64,000 nucleotides of DNA, taken from positions 1,798,001-1,862,000 of the forward strand of contig JAIXMN010000003.1 of the NCBI GenBank assembly GCA_025716815.1. Reading direction: 5' to 3'. This document shows, in pieces, positions 45,078 through 57,852 of the stretch. The notes beneath the pieces were generated by a model. The model ran no database searches. It had not been told where the DNA came from and worked only from the letters and a program-made list of their open reading frames with translations. The translations under genes were made by a program, and so were the position numbers. This stretch comes from Dichotomocladium elegans (taxonomy: Eukaryota > Mucoromycota > Mucoromycetes > Mucorales > Lichtheimiaceae). Each line of letters begins with the position of its first letter. The stretch's first letter is position 1.

Positions 45078-46288
45078 ATGAGATTAGCAGTCCTTACTAC
45101 ATTGCTATTTACTGGCATTGGTAAGTTGATGGGGAGCATCGCAGCGTGTTCTAATCGTTTACGACTTCCCATGCTGACTACTCTTTCATGATAACCCCAT
45201 TCAAACTTCTCCCACGTGGCATATGTTCAATTCAAACAACGACCTGTCCAGCTATCGCAGCCCCGCTCTCAGATCTCTCCGTCACCTCCGTCGATCTTGA
45301 AGAAAAGCCATTGAACGCAAATGGTGGCGAAAGCCTTCTTGTTACAGTGACACGGGTCGACGACTTGGTTGGCGATGATGGCTCGATCATTGCGGAGCGT
45401 GTGATGGCGGTCAAAGTAACGTTTGATGTACTTAACAACCAGGTAAGACGAGAAGCGTCCTGTAGGGTGTGGCTCTGTCTGCATGTGTGGAAACTATATC
45501 TGAACGCTGATTTATTCTAGTTGCACTGCAACGGCGTGCCCATCGAGGTTGGTGTTTCTAACATCCAAGTGGAGGCTCAAATTGCTCCCAACGCCGATAA
45601 GCTTCAAGTGACATCAGAGGAGGATGCCGCTATTTTGGAAGACAGCTTTGATATTGGTTTAGCGGCGGTTGAAGTGACGGTGATGCTTCTTGATGAATCA
45701 ACGCTAAACGACGACGATGGCATATCATTCCGCCGCTTCGCCGTCAAGGAGAGGATTACGGAGGTGAATGGTGAACAGGTAGTGCATTCAGAGACAGGTC
45801 AGCAGATCATCGATGTGTTTGAGAATGGCAAGCTTGAACGCTGGGCTATCGATCCTTTGACTGGTTTCTTGTTGCCTGGTCCAGCAATCATTGCTGAACA
45901 AGAGCAATCGCCGGGTAAAGATTTCTTTGTTTCTTTGTGTTCATGTCGATAGTAACTTTTTTTTTTTTAAAAAAAAAAAAACTCCGTAGAGGAACCAAAA
46001 TTGTTACCATCCGCGGAAACACCTGAGCATGCTGTGAACAAGAACTGCGTTGGAGCCTTAGTCGACTCTGTCGTCAACTGGTGGAACGAGCAACACTCTG
46101 GTATTCAAGGAATTATGGCAGGTGCCATCTGTGCTCTCCTATTCGCCATTGTCATGGGAATCCGCCGTCTAGCGATAACTCGTAGCAAATACGATATTGT
46201 TGCAACCTCCCCTTCTGATGAAAACCGGCCTACCGAAAAGGTCTTTACAAAAGAGGAAGACGAGGAGAGACGTTCTTTCTTGTCTTAA
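45078..46288 (+). CDS. type I single-pass membrane protein, unknown function
   Basis: Four exons (45078-45120, 45252-45442, 45521-45914, 45990-46288) give 308 residues. Signal peptide 'MRLAVLTTLLFTGI...AIAA' is split over exon 1/2. A 215-residue extracytosolic region follows that is acidic and beta-rich ('LLVTVTRVDDLVGDDG', 'NIQVEAQIAPNADKLQV', 'VEVTVMLLDESTLNDDDG'). One membrane helix follows, 'GIMAGAICALLFAIVMGI', then a short tail with the basic stop-transfer 'RRLAITRSKYD' and an acidic end. No family recognised; plausible cell-surface or secretory-pathway receptor-like protein. Intron 3 carries a T12A13 near-palindrome at 45957-45981. Confidence 0.78.
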
Positions 46289-46633
46289 AAAAGTTATGAG
46301 TGTCAATATAATTTTGAGATGGTTCTCAATAAGAATAAAAAATAGCGGTTCCACGAACGCTGCTTGACATGAAATAACCGAAAAAATTGTTTCCTGATAT
46401 AATTATTCATAGATAGAGAAAAAAGATATTACGCGGTGGATTGTGTGCTACGAAGATAAATTATAGAGAAGTATAACGACGGATTGGGTGCACATATGTA
46501 GAAATAACGGGGAAGCTAGTGAGGGGTGAAAGAGCTGTAGAGGAGGGAGGCGGAGGTCCAGGGCAGTGGTATATTTGATATATATGCAGATGTATGTGAG
46601 GCTATGTACAAGCGGTCGACAGTATTACAGTTA
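46289..46633. other. intergenic, nothing recognised
   Basis: About 345 bp between convergent genes. AT-rich 3' UTR-like sequence only. Confidence 0.5.
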
Positions 46634-46885
46634 TTAAGAGAAATGGGAGAGTATGTTGCGGCGCTGATGCTGCGATGATGATGGTTCTTTCTTTCGGATT
46701 GTGCCAATAAAACGTTTCAACTTGATAGTCAAGTTATTTTGCTCTTCGGAGGAAGATGTTGATGCTGAGGACGACGAAGATGTGCATGAGGCCGTTGTGA
46801 ACGTTGGCGAGTGGGGTTCGTCCTCAGGTAGGAGTGGATTTATCGATGGGTTGATATCAAAGTGTTCGATAAATCTGGAGGTCAT
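46634..46885 (-). CDS. small Ser-rich uncharacterised protein
   Basis: One exon of 83 codons from a true ATG at 46885. The product begins MTSRFIEHFDINPSINPLLP, has a Ser/Thr-rich middle (about 25-47), and ends in a basic, amphipathic segment 'NLTIKLKRFIGTIRKKEPSS'. A TATA-like 'TTATAAAAG' on the minus strand lies about 90 bp upstream (about 46971-46979). No family recognised. Length alone is weak evidence; the start, composition and TATA-like box make it more likely than the neighbouring short frames. Confidence 0.45.
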   Translation of the reverse strand: MTSRFIEHFDINPSINPLLPEDEPHSPTFTTASCTSSSSSASTSSSEEQNNLTIKLKRFIGTIRKKEPSSSQHQRRNILSHFS

Positions 46886-49800
46886 TTTAATGTAGAGTGG
46901 GAAAAAAAAAGCTAGAGGGATGTAAAAATTAAAGGAATAAGTACTTCGCGAAGAGGGCGGGCCGGGTTTCTTTTATAAGAGAGGGGAAACAAAACCCAAC
47001 TCTCCCGCCCCCTTATCACCCTCTTCTTCTTTTGTCTTGTCCCCGATCCATCCTCGAAATTTCACGCTTTCAGGCCTTGTTACACGTAGAACGGAAGATG
47101 TGTGTGCGTCTAGCGTTGTGTGCATTGTGTTCCTATAACGATGCGCGGTCTGGAACATCTCCCTTTGAGCTTGACTTTTTCTGGCTCCTTTCTTCTCATT
47201 ACTTTGATTGCGAAAGAACCATTCCGTTACGACCGTTCCTCCAATTCTTTTGAGTCGGTTGCAAGATGAAACAGGCCCCAACTGATCCCGGTACTTGACC
47301 TTTTTTCTTCCCCCTCGGCGGCATATACAATGGGATCCCACTGGCTCGCCGCCTTTTGGGACTGCCCTATGTGTAACAGTGATCGACTCGCGTTGCTAAA
47401 AAAAGAGCCCATGCAGAAAAAAAGGTCGCAAGCTGAACGGCTCAACCTCGTTTTAGGCCTGGGCCATACCTCCCATTGGCAGTGACTCTGAACCTGATTT
47501 AGCCCCGTCTCTGAAAAAAGAATTCTGAGTTTATCGTGAGACAAAGGATGCCCTGCCAGCCCAATGAAGTGGATAAGACAGCTCATTGTGGTAAAGCGTA
47601 GAGGCGGGTCATCGTCGTTGTAGCAAAGAGATCGACCAGTAGCTCTGCGACGATTAAGAGCTTGGGTGTATCCAAAAACCGATGGGGAAAACACGCAAAT
47701 TTCTTCCTACATTGAAGTGCTAGCTGTTATGATCGGCAAAAGCAAGCCATCCGAGGTCTTGATCGCTCCAGGGCGTAGCCAAGAAACCGGCGTCATGGTG
47801 CTTTATTGACTGTATTTGTCCCAACTAACAAAGCGCACTATTGATTTTGGGAATGTCTTACTCCTTTCGTCTCCCTTACCCCTTTCCTCCCCTTCCCCTC
47901 AACGTCTCCTAGCGTTCTACCCGCATTCTCTCGTGCCTATGCTCCTGCTTCCGAGGAGAAGGCATGTGCTACTGGTTGGTACTGCGCATAGTTTCCCTTT
48001 TTTGTTTCTACCCAAGAGCACCAGACACCAATGAACATTGTTGTCTGGTGTCACTTCGATTGGCCTGTCCGCGGGAGATGGCGAGGGGTACCCTGTTGTT
48101 CGATTGCCCAAACAAGCTGCAACTTGTCGCACACCCCATCGGACCTTCTTTCGCACACCGCTTTGCCCGAACAGCCCGTTTAGGGCGTAAACCACAACCC
48201 GCAAAATAGACGGGGCGTCAAATCCTAAATCTTTGGGCGCCTGCCGAAACAAATTCACAGCCACCAGAAATCGCCTTGCTTGGCTACAAGATGAAATCGC
48301 GAAAGCCTGGCATGAATCCATACCCACTATTGAAAATACTATAGGCAGATGTAGCGCATTCTCGCAGTCATGAACATTGGTTTTGCAAAAGAAAAAATGA
48401 AGAAGCTTTGAGCCTTTTCCGCAATATCGCCTCTCATTTGCAGAAATCTGGATAATCCAGAAACTCAATTTTACCAACGATGGATTTTTCGAAAGCGAAA
48501 ATAATAATAAAAAAAAAGCATCCCACATAGTAGCAATAGAAACACAGGCCAACTTCTATTTTATCATGCCAGCTTACGGACAAGTCATGTAACCAAGTAC
48601 CAGGTTTAGAGTTTGCGACAAAGACCTTGTTCGTCCCTCCAGCTCTCACAAAATCTTGTCCATTAACTGGCTAGCGCAGCCACCCGATCCAAGGTTGACC
48701 GGGCAGTCTCATGGGTGACCCCGTTTTCCAGATGCAAGACAACGTTGAGTTCTCGTCTGATGCATGTAAAATAACGCTCTCCGTGTGTTCATCAGCCCAC
48801 CTTCTGCAGCGGCGCACCGTGATTTTACGGAACGAAGTTCCCAGGAATAGTAATATGCGTATTTTTATTCCTCAGGGGTCCTTATCCTTTCATGAGCAAA
48901 AAGGCGAAAACACGCAGCGATTGGATGCTTTGCTCATCACTTCAGATCCAAATCCTATAGGATGTACCAGTCTCTTTTTTTTTGTTCTTCCTCGGGGGGG
49001 GGGGAATTGCTTGATAAGTGCTGCTTTTGATAAACCAGCCGCACGTCTTCCGCCCTCCACCCGGCGCACCGATCCATTTACCTAAAAAAACGATACCATC
49101 AATTCTTTTTTTGTTTGTCAAACGGGGAAAAAATATTACTCGAAAACTCACATCAAAAGACAATGGTCCGATGCAGTAAAATCAAAGGAGCTGAAGGAGA
49201 GGTACCGACTACCTTTATGTCACGGACAATTAGCATGTTATACATTTGTGTTTTTTTGTATCGAGCGAGTAATGTGCTACTGTTTCCTTGGGTGACGCTG
49301 TGCACATTATCGGCAACACCGCCGAAGGTGCCGATAATTTTTGATCCTGTTTCACACCACATCTGAGTTTTTTAGCGAGTAACATAGCGCGTAGCACAGT
49401 TGCGTGCGGATACCATGGTCCGGAATAGTACATAGAGCAATGCGAATGGAGCATTCGTAAGTCAATCACAATGACCCTTATAACTAACATCTGAGTGGGC
49501 TTTCCATTTTGCCGGTGCTGGGAAAAAGTCCAAAAAAAAAAGATGAAGACACAGAAATTGTCCCGAAACCTCGTTGTATTGAACTGCCTTGAAAAACAAT
49601 CGGTAGGTATGCATATCCCAAGTTCTTTGCTCCTTCTTGAAGTTCGATGGGGGGGGAACCAAACCCTGCGATTCTGATACATACATCTGAAAATTACTGA
49701 TCATAGACCAAAACAACGACTGGTCTTTTTTGTTCAAAAAAGATATTTCTTGGGGGTACAAGTGCAAAAAAGACCACTTCATCATCGATGCAGAAATAAC

Positions 49801-52338
49801 ACATAATATCAAAAACAAAAAATATTCGTCTTTGCATCGAATAAGCGCTTAGCCCGGATCCTTTGCGTAGAGCAGCCTGGAATCATATACGTTAAACTAT
49901 GTAGAGGGCCGATCAAGCGGGGATAAGATACTGGCTTCGTAGTATAGGATCTTCAAAAAGGGCTACCTCAACCTTTCAATAGTAGATTTTGATGATAAAT
50001 TCTCCTTTGAAACAGGTTTCGCCTTGTTCCGTTCTTTCTATACTTGTGGCCGATGGATCGTGGCAAGAACACATTAAACTAGTGAAGCATGGAGGAATCT
50101 ATGTACCATATATATACGTACTGTATTCTCCCGCAGCGGCGTTTAGCTTCGTGAGCTTACCAATTTTTTAAAAATTGGGTTGGTTTATCGATAACGACGC
50201 CAATGACGAAGCATCACGATCATTACTCCAAATCAGGAACCACGCACAAAGAAGCTGTTTGAAAGCGAGCAATATGCGCAAACATATTGAATGCGGAGGA
50301 CGAGGGATATTGTTGCCCAGATCCGAGTTGGACAGCAAGCGTAAAAACATTTAATAGAAGCTTACTCTCTGTAACGGTACATTTAGAAAAGACAACACCG
50401 ATAAGAAGTACTTTGAGAGACTAAATTGTGATGCACGTGTCCTATATGACATTTCTATCTAATTCTGTGGAGGGAGGTACCCTAACGAGGGCTATAAAGT
50501 GATGGAAGAGCCCCGCAACTTCTTTCTAGTTTCTAACAATGCGGGGTGTACTAGCTCTGACGTCTACGCAAAAGTGATCTATCGATTTACCAGTCTGGAT
50601 TCTTCCCAAGGAGATGTGAATTGATACATCTTCTCCGTTACGAAGAAGATTATTTTGCCTTTTAATAAGCGTTAGTCAACTGGACTTGTAGGCTGGACGA
50701 CTTTCGGAATACTGACCATACCTTGGTGTTTTACAAATACGCCTTACATATGTGCCAGTTGAGGCTAAAGGCTGCTACCTTGCCAGATCACTTATATCAT
50801 GCGGGGATGGAGATAAGTCAGTGTGTCTGTAATTTGTGATGCTGCATTGGTCGTTTACCTAAAACCATGCTTGGATTCCATGAATCGACAAAGTTGAGCT
50901 ACGCGTACCTTTACGCTCGACCCAGTGGTATTGGCAGAAGAGCTCCAGGTCTCATGGAAGACAGCCTCTAGATTTGGGTAGAACGAGTCAATGTTAACAA
51001 GCGAGACCACGTCAACACGCATTAGAACAGCATTTCTGCTTGCCAAACGCAACAAGCAAGTCGGGGGCGATCAGGTTATATATATCCGGACCTCTGCTGC
51101 TGCTGCTGGTACTACAAGTACCTAATTTAAAAGCCACCCATTTGTGGATCTGAATTGGCCAAGTATACAACAGAAACCCCTGCTTGGCACTCGGCGGGAA
51201 GTGCGATTCACTTCTTTGAAGGCTCAGAAACGACCAGCCCAGGTCTTCTCAACCGAGGTGGTCAACAAAGAAGGCTGCGGTCTTTGCCCCGCCCTTAGAA
51301 GGCCTGCCTGAAGATAGGGGGGTATGCGGCCGCTTACGCACCATACAGAACATCACCTTGGTTCATGTGACATTCGATGTTAGTCGTTTTCAGTCTGAAG
51401 GTCTTCCCCCTGACGTTCGTCCCTCTCGGGACATATCTTCCTAGAGAACCGCAGTACCGGAAAGATCGATGAAAATGACAAAGTCCTCCCTGTGATCTCC
51501 CCTCCCCTCCCATCTGCCTGGAACTCTAGGACAAAACCGCCGATACAAGCACACTACGGGCCGCAGTTGACAGGCCCGGAGCAGCAACATCATTCCATCA
51601 AGCGAACCCCATTCACGGTTGGGCTAACCAGCGCAAATGCCCAGAACACGGCACGCCCCTCGCGGGCGGGTCTATATCGAAGACCGGCCGGGTCTTAACA
51701 TCTTCCGATTGCGGACCGGCAGAGTCCTAGGCCACCCTACCCCTGGCAGGGACCAAAGGATACTTGGATGCGGGAAGAGGAGCCCAGACGGTAGTTTATA
51801 TACGCAACGACTTCTTTTACTAGATTATGCAGCCAAAGCAATTGACAATGTAAACAACAATAGGCTGCAACGCTTTCCCGCCTATTGACCTATTTCGAGT
51901 CGGTGTGGGGCAGGGGAACTCTACGTGCCACCTGTTCTTAAACATACGCTTCTATTTGTACCCAAGCAGAGCCTGTCATTTACTGCATTGTCATTTGTGG
52001 AACCTTCATGTCTGTTTTCCAATGCGATTGTTTATTAATATTACGAGTAGACCATATAACGTCCAGTGATGACCCGGAGCGGAGCATTGCTTACTTGTAC
52101 CATATACAGAATGCTAATACTTAGATATCTGGGATAATCTAAATACCAGTTCATTTTTATAGTAAAATCAGTTTGCATAGCTTTTTGTGCGACAAGTTTT
52201 ACTGCATATAAATGCACATTCCCAACAATGGAACCACAGAAGTTAGCATTCTTGTTGCTAAGGACCGAAAAACAGTGAAATGCCAAAAACAAAATTTTAT
52301 AATTTTTGGATGTATTATTTGACAGCACCCGGTAAAGT
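46886..52338. other. 5.4 kb without recognised genes; contains strong hairpins
   Basis: Open frames exist on both strands (for example 47227-47694 and 47917-48552 on minus), but none shows a known domain, a convincing exon structure or the coding texture of the neighbours. Perfect inverted repeats occur at 48019-48050 and 49306-49338, and a near-palindrome at about 50159-50177. A GC-richer patch spans about 51200-51850, and a short (CTG)n lies at about 51093-51107. Could hold non-coding RNA, decayed mobile DNA or unknown genes. Confidence 0.5.
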
Positions 52339-53192
52339 TTACTCGTCATCCTGAACGAGGGTCATGGCAATACGGTCCAAATCACGCTGACCGTCTTGGG
52401 TGATACGGCGACTAAAAACAGCCATTAGTATTTCGCACCAGCAGCATCGTCCACCTATTGGTTTCAAAATCTTACCCCTTCTTGCCCTGTTCCAACACGC
52501 CAATCTTCTCGAGAGCCTGGAGAGCCTTGCGGTTGACGGAGCCAGAGCCATCAACGTGGTGGGAGGGGCGGGAGCCGCGGTTAACACGGCCACCGTGAAC
52601 CTTCTTCAAGGCACCGACACCGACGTTCTTGCGGATGTAGATGTGGCGGGCGATGGAGGCTAATATATGGAGTTAATCTCATTGTTCTTCCAGCCAGACA
52701 TGCATATCAACAACAGATGCAATAAAAAATATATAAAACATTACCAGCACGGACAAAGAACCAATCGGGGTCATAGGGAGCCAACTCCTTGTGGGTGCCA
52801 GTCTTGACAATATCGACCCACTTGGGGATCTCGAGCTTGCCGGTACGCTTAAGGTAGGCAGCGTAGGCCTTGATGAATTCTAGATCAACAATTCAAAGAA
52901 TAATGTCAGTTATTGTCCCATGCAGCGAAGAGTCAAGCCACTCCATAAACAAAGCTCCCCGCCTTCTCCCAAATATCTCTTTTCCACGTAGTCGTAGTAC
53001 GATGGTAAGCATCGATTGACAAGGTAACATAGAATCGAGTTCGTGGAAACAAGCACAATGGCATCCCATTTCCTCCATTCCTTCCACCGATCAGAAGGAG
53101 CCACTGACACAAAAACAGCACCCAAAAACAGTTAAGAGGATGTCTTTATGCATACCGTGAGCGTTCACGTCCTTAACAGTAATACCACCCAT
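52339..53192 (-). CDS. RPS19: 40S ribosomal protein eS19
   Basis: Four minus-strand exons (53192-53156, 52879-52745, 52659-52476, 52411-52339) give 142 residues, the normal length. The sequence [20 protein letters not shown], '[20 protein letters not shown]', '[20 protein letters not shown]', '[20 protein letters not shown]' and '[20 protein letters not shown]' is unmistakable eS19. It sits in the head of the small subunit and is needed for pre-rRNA maturation. Coding starts 113 bp after the AIP1 stop, so its promoter overlaps AIP1's 3' end. Confidence 0.97.
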
Positions 53193-53305
53193 GGCGTGCG
53201 TGTGCTAAGTTGAGGAAAAGAGGAAGGACTCTTCTGTGCGCGCGAGATCCGCTCACAATAAAAAATTTTTCTAAACACAGCTGCCCAATTGAACAAGTCG
53301 GAAGT

Positions 53306-55839
53306 TTACTGCGGTTTGGCCACCTCCCACACGCGCACAGCGGCATCTTGACCGACGCTCACCACTTGAATCTTGTTCGCATCGCCACAGCTGTTCAGGA
53401 AACCGACGTCATTAACCGCATCTACATGTGCATTCTTGATGACCTGCTTTTTGAAAGGCTTTTCTCGGTTCCACACATAGATGTGGGTGTCAATGGAGCC
53501 GCTGACTAAAAAGTTGCCGCACTTGCTCCAAGATAATCCCGTAATGCGCGCGGTATGGAACACCCAGTTTTGAGTAATGGTCTTTCCGCTCTCAACATCG
53601 TACAAAAATATTTTGCCAACGCTATCGCCAACTGCAATAATATCGAGGGTGGGATGATACTCAATGGCGGAAATGTAACCCAGATGGTTGCCCATTTCGC
53701 GGATAGGGCTGAGACTTTCGCCATTGAGGCTGTAGACATGCACCTTGTTGTCCTAGAGGATTGTGTCAAACGACATAAACAAGACCCACCCGTTTTTTTT
53801 TTTTTTAAAAAAAAAAAAATAAGCTACCTGACCACCGACAACGACAGTCTTGCCGGCCGCATTGATGCTGGCCACCGTGGCAGCGTAGCCCAGATTGTCG
53901 AGCTGGGCAATTTTGCTGCAATTGCCATCGTATAGTTGAATGTTATCTGCAGTGGCAAGGACAGAGATACCATTGGTCGATGCAGTGGCTAAGGATTTGG
54001 GTTGAGTACCGATTGAGGCTACTTTGCCGCTATATCACAAGTAAAAAAAAAAAAAAAAGAGACGTGCGTTGATAAGCATAAACGGCAGTTGACCGAGAAC
54101 AAAAAGAAAAAGGTTACCTAAAGGTATTGGCCTCTGCATCGCCCAAACGGATCATATCATCATAGCCGGCAGAAATCAGCTTGCCAAGTTCGACTTGGAT
54201 AGAAACGACCTGATTCGAGTGATTTTCGCCCTGGAAAGGTACAGCCTCGGTGTGATCGCTCTGACTGCCAAGGGACCAACTGCACACGCGGCCGTCATAG
54301 GAGCCTGAGAAGAGTGTATCGTCCGACGCAATAGCAAGCGCGGTGATGGCCTTTGAGTGGCCAGATACAGAGCGGGAGACTTTTCCGGTGTTCTTGTCGA
54401 GGTAGTTGATATCTCCCGAGAGGGACGTGCTAAGCAACCAGTCGCCCTGCCACAAGTTGCCCACCTGTTGATCTTCTACTGACGAGCCCATTTCAAATGT
54501 GCTGCGGGCATAGCGTTTTTTGTTTACCTCTTCGTCAGCAAACGGTATGTACATTCCCACATTCCTATATCGTAGTTTAATACCTGACAACTGACTTAGC
54601 CGAAACATCCCAAATCTTGGCTGTGCAATCGCCAGACGAGGTCAGCAACTGAGTGCTGTCTGGCGACCAACTAACAGAATAAATACTGCCTGTATGGCTA
54701 GCGTCTGAGGTCAGCTCGTCAATTTTATCTCCGGTCTTTCCATCATAGAGGAAGATCTAATTAATAGAGAAGAAAGGGTAAGTTTCTGCAGATTGCCTCC
54801 CCCATGAGCAGGTGCTATGCGCGCGATTTTTTTTTTTACCTTGCTATCAGCGCCGACGCTGACAAAGAAGTCACCGTTGGGTGAGAATTCGACGGCATTG
54901 ACAAAACGCGTGTGATCGCGGATGGTTTTTTGGTACTTGAAAGGAACTCCGTGGAAAAATGCGACAGTCATATCATCAGAAGCAGTGACGGCACGGAATG
55001 GGCGCTGCTGGCGAATGCTGACACTGTTGATCACCTTTGAATGGCCAGTGATTTCACCCGTCGAGGAAAGTGTGTCAAACGAAAAAGCATGACCGAAACT
55101 ATACGAATATTCATATCAGCATCCATTTCTAATTGAGCCAAGGACCTGCTCCGTCCCGACAACATCAACGAGAGCGCCGTTATTTTTTACCGTTCCTTGC
55201 CATCACCGACAGCAATCAAACGCTTGCTCTCCGAGTCCCAAGCGATATCGCTGACTTTACCGGATACAGGACGTATCTCATTCTTGAGAATATGGTCCTC
55301 ATTGACTGTGTCCCAAATACGCACATTGCCATGGATATCTGAGGTGGGATATATAAATTTGGGGGTGGGGGATCAGTGGTACTTGTATGAGTTGTATGTA
55401 AAGACAAAATGTCTTTTTTTTTTCTTGCAGTGCTCACCTCCGGAAGCGATGTAATAGCCGCTCGGCGCGTAGCGTGCCACCGTTGTCTGGGCATTGTGTC
55501 CTACATATTCGGTCGCCAAGGAAGGGTTCTATGAATAGAATGTATAGAGGTACCCCCGTGAATACTCGCAACGCTCGAAAGGTGCATCGAATAATCTGCT
55601 TGCCTCAATATCACGAATAAAGATGGACTTGCCGTTGGTATACAAAAAGTTCTTCCCCTTGGGATCCCCTCCGAGCTTAATACCCTCGCCTCGGTTGGTC
55701 TGGGGAAGGGGTGCGAAAGTGTATTCTGTAACAAGAATGGCGGTCCCCATCAGTTGTTAGGTTGGCGTAGAGTCAGTGGTTGACGTCATTGCTCGTGCAT
55801 TATCTTCATGGTTATGACTTACTCTTGGCGTACGACATG
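53306..55839 (-). CDS. AIP1: actin-interacting protein 1 (AIP1/WDR1), WD40 protein
   Basis: Nine minus-strand exons (55839-55824, 55725-55604, 55528-55438, 55338-55191, 55098-54840, 54756-54584, 54501-54118, 54029-53828, 53752-53306) give 613 residues, the family length. Typical stretches: '[20 protein letters not shown]', '[20 protein letters not shown]', '[17 protein letters not shown]', '[20 protein letters not shown]', '[19 protein letters not shown]' and '[20 protein letters not shown]'. The protein forms two seven-bladed propellers and, with cofilin, disassembles actin filaments. Exon 1 is only 16 nt. Intron 2 uses a GC donor (GCAAGC) and restores '[16 protein letters not shown]', a conserved string. 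Intron 8 contains a T14A13 near-palindrome. Confidence 0.95.
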
Positions 55840-55944
55840 AATAAAAAGTAATGTAGAGGATGAGAAGGAACAACGCTCTCTCTCGAAGCTGAATCCTGCC
55901 AAAATCACGGCGGGGCCCAAGCTCAGCTTTCTATTTCCGATCGG

Positions 55945-57852
55945 CTAGCTCATAAAGAATGTATTTATTTTTTTTAAAGTTGCACGCGAAGGAGACGCTT
56001 TTGGTCTGCTGCTAATGATTCGCATCAAGTGCTCTTGAATGGTCCCTTTGTTCACTATTGGCCATATATCTCAATATGTGTTCTGTCTCCTATGACAGGA
56101 ACTTCCCCTTTCCTCTGTCTTCTTTTTACCTTTAGGTGCTCCTTCTGGGCACAAATTTCCTTGAAAATGATCAATGCAACGTTAGAGATTATCAATACCA
56201 ACCTGTCTTAAGGTTTTCTCACCTTGTAAATCATAATACTTAGCTAGAACTGCCAGGGCAATGCCAACCGACCGGTCCTGGCCTTTTGCGCAATGAATTA
56301 ATATCCGTTTGTTCTGCACAAGATGGTCATGCAGAAAGGATAGAGCTGTTGGTATGGCTTCGTACAGTGCGGTCTGTCCCTTTTTGCCTTCGGGAATGGG
56401 AAGTTGAAGATACACATCCTTCTTCTCTTCGACCTTGTTCTCCTTGTACTCCATCAAGGTGCAATTGACAATCACATCAAACGTGTCCCAGCATGTGGGT
56501 GGCTTACCACTCAAACGAGACCCCACAGCCAGATGTGTGCCACGGATATAATCGTAAGGAAGGGATACCTCCTCTTGTATTGCATCTTCTTGGTCACAAG
56601 ACGGATGGTCGCGCACCAGCTGCTGCACTCGCTTCAAACATTCAGCCGCACTGGTAGATTCAAGTAGCATTGTGCGATGTTGCCAAAATAAGCGCGGGGT
56701 CAAACCCTGCAGAGGGAAGAGAGGATGCCTTGTTTAAAAAGGGGGGACGACCAAAAAGTAAAAGATGGCAGTAGTAACTCACATGGCACCAGGCTTCTTG
56801 ATCATCCCCTGAGCCCTGTACGTAAAGGTACCCGGGACGTGCCTGGCATCCTGATTCGACCGCTTGCGACGCACTCAGACAAATGACAGGCCAGAAAGGG
56901 AGTGCATCAAAATCGGGCGGATCATTGATAAATAACGACGACTGGGGAGTGAACCAGAGAGGCCGTAGCGGCTTTTGTAACTTTCCAGCGAGTCGGTCCA
57001 AGTCAATGTTCTCGGAAGACTACATAGTCCTTTCATATCAGTGCATCATCTTCTTAATCCCGGGAAATACGACTAACAATTAACTTTTGCGCAAATGCGT
57101 CCATCTTGGCCTCGATCTGGGCGTGTTCAGACCGGGACACAACCGACGGTAGCGAATGAAAGTCGGTATCGATGGCCCTGGATGGATACTTTGCTGCAAT
57201 GGCTCTATTGATGGCGCAACACCAGATAGGAACTGTTTTAGAGAGTGAATCCGGAATTCGCTTTCCTCGACGAGTGGAGTCGACAATGATACATCTAAGA
57301 TAATCGTCGGATAATCAGCGCATAGAAAGCATAATATTTGCTATATTACCCTCCGTGCGCACTGATAATGTCGATGAGGTGTAAATTACTTCTCCGTAGA
57401 TTGAAGTCCCACTGTCCCATGTGTCCGTCGGTCGATTTGAAATAGACAGAGTGGACCATGCGATGCTAATCGATTGTGAGCGATGCCAGTGCTGCTTAAT
57501 AGAATGTTGCCTTTTTACCTCAGTCCGATCAATATACCAAGACCCGCACCGTTCATTGGCTATAGGTGTTCCTTCCATGTTATTGTTTATTTGTATACCC
57601 TTTTACTCTTCCCAGAGCTGCACCTGCCTACGAGAGCAAGCTTTGGAAACAGTGCTGCAATTTCTTGGACAAAGGCTGCATCTTCTTCAATGGATCGAAG
57701 TCGATTATAGCTATATAGATAAGGGATGCTAAGAAAGATGTTTCTTATTCATCCTCGGCAGGCGTGGCTCTATACATATTCTTGTGGTCTTTGCGGATCT
57801 GGTTGGCGCCATCGTGGTACTCGTTTTTATACAAACTCCTATTTTCTTTCAT
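55945..57852 (-). CDS. RIT1: initiator tRNA(Met) 2'-O-ribosyl phosphate transferase (RIT1)
   Basis: Nine minus-strand exons (57852-57776, 57710-57628, 57571-57519, 57465-57350, 57294-57078, 57019-56783, 56706-56223, 56159-56130, 56054-55945) give about 468 residues. Family strings: 'IRKDHKNIYNRLRSIEEDA', 'PIANERCGSWYID', 'VYFKSTDGHMGQWDFNLRR', 'GCIIVDSTRRGKRIPDSLSK', 'TVPIWCCAINRA' and 'GLTPRLFW'. The phosphatase-like C-terminal domain has 'ILIHCAKGQDRSVGIALAVL' (C-x5-R loop), and the end is 'RPKASPSRATLKKINTF'. The enzyme adds phosphoribose to A64 of initiator tRNA so it is not used in elongation. The exon 2 donor is either GC (GCAGGT, gives LVGTPIANERCG) or a GT 36 nt later; both keep frame. 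A 30-nt exon lies near the end. Confidence 0.93.

Noticed and set aside
47227..48552. Two long minus-strand open frames as genes
   Set aside because: No recognisable domain, odd composition and overlap with open frames on the other strand; left as unexplained sequence.
48680..48730. 5S rRNA-like 'CTCATGGGTGACC' string
   Set aside because: Only a short match to the 5S 3' half; the rest of the 120-nt structure is absent.
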